Source: Polaribacter porphyrae (GTDB lineage Bacteria; Bacteroidota; Bacteroidia; Flavobacteriales; Flavobacteriaceae). Taken from it: a stretch of DNA of 64,000 bases. Where the stretch lies: assembly GCF_002954685.1 (NCBI RefSeq), contig NZ_MSCN01000001.1:1599456-1663455 (forward strand), written 5' to 3'. Shown in pieces: positions 58,948 to 64,000 of the stretch. The notes below the pieces were generated by a model that worked only from the letters and a program-made list of their open reading frames with translations, was not told the DNA's origin and did no database searches. Position 1 is the stretch's first letter. The number at the start of each line of letters is the position of its first letter. Both the position numbers and the translations under genes were made by a program.

Positions 58948-59030
58948 TGGGGAGAGCAGGATTCGAACCTGCGAAGTCGAAAGACAACGGAGTTACAGTC
59001 CGTCCCATTTGGCCGCTCTGGAATCTCCCC
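58948..59030 (-). tRNA. tRNA-Tyr(GTA)
   Basis: An 83-nt class II tRNA with long variable arm: acceptor GGGGAGA/TCTCCCC, discriminator A, anticodon loop CTGTAAC, T-arm GCAGGTTCGAATCCTGC. Confidence 0.96.
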
Positions 59031-59073
59031 TAAAATTTCAAAATATTTATGAACTTACTTTGTATTTTTATAG

Positions 59074-59147
59074 AGCCGATGGAGGGACTCGAACCCACGA
59101 CCTGCTGATTACAAATCAGCTGCTCTAGCCAGCTGAGCTACATCGGC
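59074..59147 (-). tRNA. tRNA-Thr(TGT)
   Basis: A 74-nt tRNA: acceptor GCCGATG/CATCGGC, anticodon stem GCTGA/TCAGC with loop TTTGTAA, giving TGT. First gene of the four-tRNA-tuf unit. Confidence 0.96.
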
Positions 59148-59163
59148 TTTTTTTATAAAAAAA

Positions 59164-59187
59164 CAATCCGCTATTTCTAACGGATTG
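59164..59187 (-). terminator. Terminator after hpf
   Basis: On the minus strand CAATCCG-TTAGAAATAG-CGGATTG is followed by TTTTTTT, ending just before the tRNA cluster. Confidence 0.85.
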
Positions 59188-59195
59188 CAAATGTA
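59188..59195 (-). promoter_or_regulatory. Candidate -7 box of the tRNA-tuf unit
   Basis: TACATTTG on the minus strand matches TAnnTTTG and directly abuts the hpf terminator hairpin. A start about 7 nt downstream would begin inside the hairpin, so the new transcript would lack one arm and escape termination. Confidence 0.5.
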
Positions 59196-59244
59196 TAAAG
59201 TTTTTTTTATTTCTAAAACATTTTATAATTATTTTTTTTTAAAA

Positions 59245-59553
59245 TTATGAAATTAAAGAATCCCTTAATTTTTCTTTATGTCTTTTTAATTGTCTTTTTA
59301 AATTATCTACTGCTGTATTAACACCTTCTTCAAAAGTTCTAGTATCTCTTTTCACTATCAATTCATGACCTGGAATATTAATTTTTACTTCTGTTATTTT
59401 ATTTTCTTTATCACTTGTATTTAGAACCTTTAAGAATATCTCTGCATCAACTATTTTATCATGATATTTAACCAGAGAACCTACTTTATCTTCTGCATAC
59501 TTGATTAGTTCTTTATCTGCATTGAAATTAACTGATTGAGCGAATACTTTCAT
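59245..59553 (-). CDS. hpf: Ribosome hibernation-promoting factor (short HPF/RaiA type)
   Basis: A 102-residue protein of the sigma-54-modulation/S30EA family, which binds the ribosome decoding site in slow growth. Seen are SVNFNADKELIKYAEDKVGS, a strand region KITEVKINIPG and the basic C-terminal helix LKRQLKRHKEKLRD. It lacks the long C-terminal dimerisation domain. It starts 3 nt after xerC, so the two are cotranscribed. Confidence 0.94.
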   Translation of the reverse strand: MKVFAQSVNFNADKELIKYAEDKVGSLVKYHDKIVDAEIFLKVLNTSDKENKITEVKINIPGHELIVKRDTRTFEEGVNTAVDNLKRQLKRHKEKLRDSLIS

Positions 59554-59556
59554 AAA

Positions 59557-60444
59557 TTAATCTTTTTTATAGCTCCTAGGGTGAGCATTGTTATATACTT
59601 TTTTTATAACCTCAAGATTGTTATGGACATAGACTTGAGTTGAGGCTAAACTAGAATGCCCTAGTAATTCTTTAACCGAATTTAAATCTGCTCCTTCGTT
59701 TAATAAATGAGTTGCAAAAGAGTGTCTTAATATATGAGGACTCTTTTTAACCTTCGAAGAAACTTGACTAAAATAAGAATTAATAGCTCTATAAACAAGT
59801 ATTTCATATATTTTATTTCCTTTTTCAGTTATAAAAAGTTCTATTGAATTTTTATTAACTTTCTCTTTCAACAAAAGATATTTGTTAAGTGTTTGTTTTA
59901 CAGACTTAAGCAGAGGAACAAACCTTTCTTTGTTTCTTTTACCTAAAACTTTTATTGTTGATTGTGAAAAATCAATATCATTTTCTTTTATGTTAATTAG
60001 TTCAGCTCTTCTAATTCCTGTGGAGTAAAATAACTCCACTATGAGTTTATTTCTTGTTGTTACGAAATCATCTTTATCATTAATATTATTTACAACTTCA
60101 TTAATCTCTTTTACTGAAAATGGTATTTGAAGTTTTTTAGCAACTTTTAATGATTTGTGTTTTGATAAAGGATTAACTTCTAATTGTTCTGTTTTTTGTA
60201 GAAATTTATAAAATGATTTTAAGGAACTTATTTTTCTGTTTATTGTTCTATTAGATATGTTTTGATTCACTAAAGAAACTATCCAATTTCTTACTTGAGG
60301 ATAATGTACTTCTAATAAGTTATCTTGATTGTACTCTGTAATTAAAAAATCTTTAAATAGGATTAGATCATTCTTATAAGCAATAATTGTGTGCTTTGAG
60401 TATTTTTTTTCTAATTCTAGATATTGCAGAAAAGAGTTAATCAA
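59557..60444 (-). CDS. xerC: Tyrosine recombinase XerC
   Basis: A 295-residue recombinase for chromosome dimer resolution, with an N-terminal SAM-like DNA-binding domain (YLELEKKYSKHTIIAYKNDL) and a catalytic domain. All residues are visible: R in STGIRRAELINI, H-x-x-R in HILRHSFATHLL, H in LLGHSSLAST and Y in QVYVHNN. It is a housekeeping gene next to hpf, unlike the island integrase at 39860. Confidence 0.92.
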   Translation of the reverse strand: MINSFLQYLELEKKYSKHTIIAYKNDLILFKDFLITEYNQDNLLEVHYPQVRNWIVSLVNQNISNRTINRKISSLKSFYKFLQKTEQLEVNPLSKHKSLKVAKKLQIPFSVKEINEVVNNINDKDDFVTTRNKLIVELFYSTGIRRAELINIKENDIDFSQSTIKVLGKRNKERFVPLLKSVKQTLNKYLLLKEKVNKNSIELFITEKGNKIYEILVYRAINSYFSQVSSKVKKSPHILRHSFATHLLNEGADLNSVKELLGHSSLASTQVYVHNNLEVIKKVYNNAHPRSYKKD

Positions 60445-60492
60445 AATTATTATTTGTTTATAATAGTAAAACTACAAAATTTTAAATACAAA

Positions 60493-60524
60493 AAACTCGT
60501 AACAAAAATAATTGTTACGAGTTT
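60493..60524 (-). terminator. Terminator after rpsU
   Basis: AAACTCGTAACAA/TTGTTACGAGTTT is a perfect 13-bp stem; on the minus strand it is followed by TTTGTATTT. Located 100 nt after rpsU. Confidence 0.85.
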
Positions 60525-60623
60525 GTATTTTAAGGTTTTTGAAGTTTGATTCTGATTTTGTCAGTATCACTTCAACTTTAAATTTTGAATACAACTTTTA
60601 GTCTTTTCAAAATCTAGGTTTTA

Positions 60624-60821
60624 TTAACCTACTTCCTCTTGTGTTCTTAATCTTTGAATATAAGAGGCTTTAATTTTTTGAGCTCTTTTCGCTACAGATG
60701 GCTTTGTAAAGTTTTTTCTGTTACGTAGATTCTTCATTGTCTTTGTTCTGTCGAACTTTCGTTTATAACGTTTTAAAGCTCTATCTATATTCTCTCCTTC
60801 TTTTACTGGAATAATTAACAT
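60624..60821 (-). CDS. rpsU: Ribosomal protein bS21
   Basis: A 65-residue basic protein: MLIIPVKEGENIDRALKRYK followed by Arg/Lys-rich helices. In flavobacteria bS21 takes part in covering the anti-Shine-Dalgarno end of 16S rRNA. This gene has a perfect Shine-Dalgarno sequence, which most genes here lack, consistent with feedback control by bS21 itself. Confidence 0.96.
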   Translation of the reverse strand: MLIIPVKEGENIDRALKRYKRKFDRTKTMKNLRNRKNFTKPSVAKRAQKIKASYIQRLRTQEEVG

Positions 60822-60828
60822 TTGTTGG

Positions 60829-60836
60829 CACCTCCC
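60829..60836 (-). promoter_or_regulatory. Strong Shine-Dalgarno site of rpsU
   Basis: GGGAGGTG lies 7 nt before the ATG on the minus strand and is complementary to the 16S anti-SD CACCTCC. It stands out because the other starts in this window are preceded by A-rich, not GGAGG, sequence. Confidence 0.8.
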
Positions 60837-60896
60837 TTCATACGTATCTTAAATATTTTAAAACAGCTTTAACTGTTGATTTTAAATTTTGGACTG

Positions 60897-60926
60897 CAAA
60901 TGTAATTATTAATTATCAATTACAAA
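60897..60926 (-). promoter_or_regulatory. Promoter of rpsU
   Basis: On the minus strand TTTG (60923-60926), 18 nt, then TACATTTG (60897-60904) fit the Bacteroidota -33/-7 consensus at the right spacing. This predicts an untranslated leader of about 65-70 nt. Confidence 0.75.
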
Positions 60927-60961
60927 TCAATTTTGTAATTTCTTTTGTAAGTAAGTCTTTT

Positions 60962-61050
60962 GCGTTAGGGATTGAACGACTTGTTTGAGCTCTTTTTTGC
61001 TTTTCGCATAAAAAGCGAGTAGTGAAAGCCCGACCTTTAGGTAACGCCCT
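60962..61050. ncRNA. Structured intergenic element (Flavo-1-like candidate)
   Basis: GCGTTAGGGATTGAACGAC opens and AAGCCCGACC...GGTAACGCCC closes this element. Its ends pair (GCGTTA/TAACGC, TTAGGG/CCCTAA), with an inner hairpin around GCTTTTCGCATAAAAAGC. Sequences of this type recur in flavobacterial intergenic regions, and a Flavobacteria RNA motif called Flavo-1 is known. Identity with that motif is from memory and unchecked. The whole gap 60822-61138 otherwise holds the rpsU promoter and two palindromes. Confidence 0.45.
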
Positions 61051-61094
61051 AATTAGTATTAGTCTTCAGTTTGTAGTATTTAGCAAAAGTTATC

Positions 61095-61130
61095 AGGTAT
61101 AATTATACCTACAAGGTTTTTGAAACCTTG
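61095..61130. repeat. Adjacent palindromes after acyl-CoA dehydrogenase gene
   Basis: AGGTATAATTATACCT is a perfect 16-bp palindrome (61095-61110), followed by CAAGGTTT-TTG-AAACCTTG (61112-61130). They begin 8 nt after the dehydrogenase stop and lack a T-run. CAAGGTTT/AAACCTTG hairpins are a familiar dispersed repeat in Bacteroidota. Confidence 0.6.
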
Positions 61131-61138
61131 CAGGAGGA

Positions 61139-62305
61139 CTATGTAGCTGGTTTGTACTCTTTACCATCGATTACCATTTTTGCGATAATCTCTTTTAAGA
61201 TTTCTGAAGTTCCTCCTCCAATTGGGCCTAGTCTACTATCTCTTAATAAACGAGCCATTGGATATTCTTCCATATAGCCATAACCTCCTAATAGCTGTAA
61301 GGCATCGTAGATTACTTCGTCTGCCATTTTAGTAGAGAGTAATTTAGACATGCTTGCTTCTTTTACTACATATTGACCATCGTTTAAACGTTTTGTGATT
61401 GAATAGTTGTATTCTCTACACATATCTACTCTACTTGCCATTTCAGCAATTTTGTGCCTTAATGCTTGAAATCTATCTAAAGATTTTCCAAAAGCAACTC
61501 TTTCTTCCATATATTTTACAGCGTAATCGACTGCAAATTCTGCTCTTGCATGTGCGTTAACTCCCATAATTAAACGCTCTAGAGCAAAATGTTGCATAAT
61601 GTAAGGAAAGCCTTTTCCTTCTTCACCCATTAAATTTTCTACTGGAACTTCTACATTATCAAAAGCGATTTCTCCTGTATCACTTGCTCTCCAACCTAAT
61701 TTATCTAATTTTGTGGCTGATACTCCTTTTGCATCTCTATCAACTACCAAAATACTAATACCTTTATATTTATCTGATGGGTCAGTTTTTGCTGCTACTA
61801 TTAAATAATCTGAATACACTCCGTTAGTAATAAATGTTTTTGAGCCATTCAAAATATATTTATCTCCTTTTTTGATTGCTGTAGAACGCATTCCTGCAAC
61901 ATCTGAACCACCAAAAGGCTCTGTAATACATAAACAACCAATCATATCGCCTTCTACACTTGGTGCTAAATATTTTTTCTTTTGATATTCATTCCCTTCT
62001 TTGTTAAGGTGAGTCATTGCTAAATATTCGTGTGCCCACATTGCAGCTGCAAATCCGCCTGAATTAATTTTTTGTAGTTCTTCTAAAAAAATCACTGTGT
62101 AGAATAAATCTAAATCCATGCCTCCATATTCTTCTGGAGTTGAGAGCCCAAAATAACCCATTTCACCAAATTTCTTCCAAATGAAACGTTCTATAGTTCC
62201 AGTTTTTTCCCATTTTTCTATATGCGGAACTACTTCTTTTTGTAAAAAATCTCGGAAACTTGCACGAAAAACTTCATGCTCTTCAGTAAAATACATACTG
62301 TTCAT
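61139..62305 (-). CDS. Acyl-CoA dehydrogenase
   Basis: A 388-residue flavoenzyme that oxidises an acyl-CoA at the alpha-beta bond. Signature stretches are CLCITEPFGGSDVAGMRSTA, GSKTFITNG, MEERVAFGKSLDRFQALRHK and LGGYGYMEEYPMARLLRDSR. The usual C-terminal catalytic glutamate is glycine here (GPIGGGTSEI). E243 in HFALERLIMG sits where isovaleryl-CoA and long-chain dehydrogenases keep theirs, so it probably belongs to that group. Substrate (branched or long-chain) not decided. Confidence 0.93.
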   Translation of the reverse strand: MNSMYFTEEHEVFRASFRDFLQKEVVPHIEKWEKTGTIERFIWKKFGEMGYFGLSTPEEYGGMDLDLFYTVIFLEELQKINSGGFAAAMWAHEYLAMTHLNKEGNEYQKKKYLAPSVEGDMIGCLCITEPFGGSDVAGMRSTAIKKGDKYILNGSKTFITNGVYSDYLIVAAKTDPSDKYKGISILVVDRDAKGVSATKLDKLGWRASDTGEIAFDNVEVPVENLMGEEGKGFPYIMQHFALERLIMGVNAHARAEFAVDYAVKYMEERVAFGKSLDRFQALRHKIAEMASRVDMCREYNYSITKRLNDGQYVVKEASMSKLLSTKMADEVIYDALQLLGGYGYMEEYPMARLLRDSRLGPIGGGTSEILKEIIAKMVIDGKEYKPAT

Positions 62306-62325
62306 TTGCTACGAATTTGAGTTGT

Positions 62326-63228
62326 TTATTCAGCTAACAAATATAAGACTATTCTATCATATTTATCTAAAGGAAAACCTTTGATATTTTTTAATTCTGA
62401 TATATTTTGAAGTTCTGCTACTTCATCTCTATAATTGAATATCTTCTTACACAATTCATAATCTATGTATGGATTTTTGAGTAGCTGCTTGAATTCTGCT
62501 GTGTTTACATTTATTTTTTTGATGATTGGTTTTTCTATAATTAAAAAAACTGCCCATACTTTATCTACTACTTCTTTTTCTAAACCCCAGACTTCATTTA
62601 GCTGATTTTTAAAAGAAAAACCTTGTAATTTAGAACGATACTTGATAATTCTTTCTGAAAATGCAGGTCCAATTCCACTAATTGTTTTTAAATCTTCTGC
62701 TGTTGCTTTGTTGATGTCTGTTGTTGATATTATGTGTTTTGGTTTATTTTTATAGCGAGATTTCTCGACTCCATTCAAAATGGCATTGTAGTCTTTATTC
62801 TGATTACGTTTTAAAACCCAATCTGGAAATTTAAAATAAGGAGCAATTTTATCTAAAAGTGAATCTGAAATTTTGGTTACTTTTTGAAATTCTTCTTTAG
62901 AATTAACATACTTATTTGTTTTTCTAAAAACTAATAAACGATCAATCTCCTCTAAAGACATTCCTAATCGTTCACCTTTATAATCAGTAATAAAATTAGG
63001 ATTAAATGGATAAATTTTAGGCTCTCTATTTTCAATTTTAACAGCTTTTAAACTATCGATTTGATTTTGAAAAGCTAATAATTTTGGTGTATTGATGTCT
63101 ATGATTTCATCTTTTTCTAAAATATCCGCAAAAATAAAAACTTGAAGTATTACAATAATTAAGACCAAAAGAAAAACCCCATTTCGTTGGTTTTTATTAT
63201 ACCAGAAATGGGATTTGAATATTTTCAT
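62326..63228 (-). CDS. Helix-hairpin-helix (ComEA-like) membrane-anchored protein
   Basis: A 300-residue protein with one N-terminal membrane helix (about 17-35, GVFLLVLIIVILQVFIFA), then three helix-hairpin-helix-type regions. These are about 90-140 (LGMSLEEIDRLLVFRKTN), about 170-222 (DINKATAEDLKTISGIGPAF) and about 235-295 (NVNTAEFKQLLKNPYIDYEL). ComEA-like proteins bind DNA at the envelope; here the role is only suggested, since other competence genes are not present in the window. It is 9 nt after the symporter gene. Confidence 0.8.
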   Translation of the reverse strand: MKIFKSHFWYNKNQRNGVFLLVLIIVILQVFIFADILEKDEIIDINTPKLLAFQNQIDSLKAVKIENREPKIYPFNPNFITDYKGERLGMSLEEIDRLLVFRKTNKYVNSKEEFQKVTKISDSLLDKIAPYFKFPDWVLKRNQNKDYNAILNGVEKSRYKNKPKHIISTTDINKATAEDLKTISGIGPAFSERIIKYRSKLQGFSFKNQLNEVWGLEKEVVDKVWAVFLIIEKPIIKKINVNTAEFKQLLKNPYIDYELCKKIFNYRDEVAELQNISELKNIKGFPLDKYDRIVLYLLAE

Positions 63229-63237
63229 TTTATAATT

Positions 63238-64000
63238 TTATGCTTCAGCTTCTATGCCCTTAATTGCATTCATGTATTTCTTTAGTTCTTCTTTTACTTT
63301 AGGAGCTAAAATGATTAGACCAATCATATTAGGCACCATCATTGCAAATACCATTGCATCAGAGAAACCAATTACAGATCCTAAACTTGCTGCAGCTCCT
63401 ATAATTACAAAAACACAAAAGATTACTTTATAAGTATATTCCATTTTTTTAGATCTACCAAATAAATACACCCAACCTTGAAAACCATAATAAGACCAAG
63501 AAATCATTGAACTAAATGCAAATAAAACAACAGCAACTGTTAATACATAAGGAAACCAAGAAATTGATGACGCAAACGCACTAGATGTTAATAAAATTGC
63601 TTGAGCATCATTTGCTGGTGGGTTTAATGGATCTACAAATCCTGTAATTATTAAAACTAAAGCAGTCATTGTACAAACTACAACAGTATCGATAAACGGC
63701 TCTAATAAAGCAACCATACCTTCGCTTGCTGCATATTTTGTTTTTACAGCTGAATGTGCAATTGAAGCAGACCCAATACCAGCCTCATTTGAAAATGCTG
63801 CTCTTCTAAAACCTTGAATTAAAACTCCTACTGCACCACCAGCGATTCCTTCTGGAGAGAATGCACCATTGAAGATTTGACCAAATGCTGCACCAATCAT
63901 ATCGTAATTTGCAAAGATTACAAATAGCGCTGCACCTACATACACAGCTACCATAAAAGGTACTATTTTATCAGTTACTTTCGCTATTTTTTTAATACCA
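63238..64000 (-). CDS. Sodium:alanine symporter (AGCS family), 5' end cut by window
   Basis: The frame stays open to the window edge ([15 protein letters not shown] before [15 protein letters not shown]), so the internal ATG at 63954 is not the start. The visible 250 or so residues are the C-terminal half of an AGCS carrier. The signature [20 protein letters not shown] is followed by several membrane helices and an acidic tail. It likely imports alanine or glycine with sodium. Confidence 0.92.
   Translation of the reverse strand, partial: GIKKIAKVTDKIVPFMVAVYVGAALFVIFANYDMIGAAFGQIFNGAFSPEGIAGGAVGVLIQGFRRAAFSNEAGIGSASIAHSAVKTKYAASEGMVALLEPFIDTVVVCTMTALVLIITGFVDPLNPPANDAQAILLTSSAFASSISWFPYVLTVAVVLFAFSSMISWSYYGFQGWVYLFGRSKKMEYTYKVIFCVFVIIGAAASLGSVIGFSDAMVFAMMVPNMIGLIILAPKVKEELKKYMNAIKGIEAEA

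Noticed and set aside
63238..63954. Symporter as a complete 238-residue protein
   Set aside because: The frame continues without a stop to the window edge, and AGCS carriers are about twice this length.

Overview
The window looks like chromosome of a low-GC member of the Flavobacteriaceae (Bacteroidota). The evidence is AT-rich DNA, SusC/SusD pairs, FecI/FecR regulators, a type IX secretion sorting domain, a Gld-type ABC system, Bacteroidota-style promoters (TTTG about 19 nt before TAnnTTTG), and general lack of Shine-Dalgarno sites except a strong one before rpsU. A genus cannot be fixed from the sequence alone; Polaribacter or Tenacibaculum relatives are plausible.

Region 1 (1-16.5 kb). 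A leftward gene train runs FecR, SusC, SusD, TlpA-like thioredoxin, Gld-type ABC ATPase, fused ABC permease/GldG-like protein, LolA-like protein, DsbD-alpha-like protein and DsbD. A divergent ECF sigma gene sits at its head. The SusC gene is broken by a one-base slip in an 8-A tract; its intact C-terminal frame follows and runs to the SusD start. Several families of non-coding dispersed repeats surround the sigma/FecR pair and both ends of the train, and one repeat-like piece lies inside the DsbD coding sequence. I read the train as one envelope uptake/redox/ABC locus under FecI/FecR control. This is the best candidate for a poorly described system here.

Region 2 (16.5-28.9 kb). A rightward SusC/SusD locus carries a HExxH-type metallohydrolase lipoprotein and a DUF4302-type lipoprotein, has a strong stem-loop in its leader and ends in a perfect terminator. 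It is followed by a second ECF sigma-FecR-TonB receptor (STN domain)-lipoprotein operon with its own terminator.

Region 3 (29-41.4 kb) is accessory. It holds a secreted sugar-dehydrogenase/propeller fusion with a T9SS tail, a DUF6544-like membrane protein flanked by inverted repeats, and an HxlR regulator divergent from an NmrA-like reductase, SMP-30 and beta-barrel genes with a palindromic operator between. Two unknown small genes, an intact IS1182-family element and a tyrosine integrase beside tRNA-Ser(TGA) complete it. The integrase and tRNA suggest the right edge of an integrated element; I found no second copy of the tRNA end, so the left edge is unknown.

Region 4 (41.6-64 kb) is core genome: aroC, a radical SAM gene, icd, a DUF3467 gene, then the classic leftward cluster xerC-hpf-tRNAs-tuf-tRNA-Trp-secE-nusG-rplK-rplA-rplJ-rplL-rpoB-rpoC. 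Upstream of it lie rpsU, an acyl-CoA dehydrogenase, a helix-hairpin-helix protein and the end of an AGCS symporter cut by the window edge.
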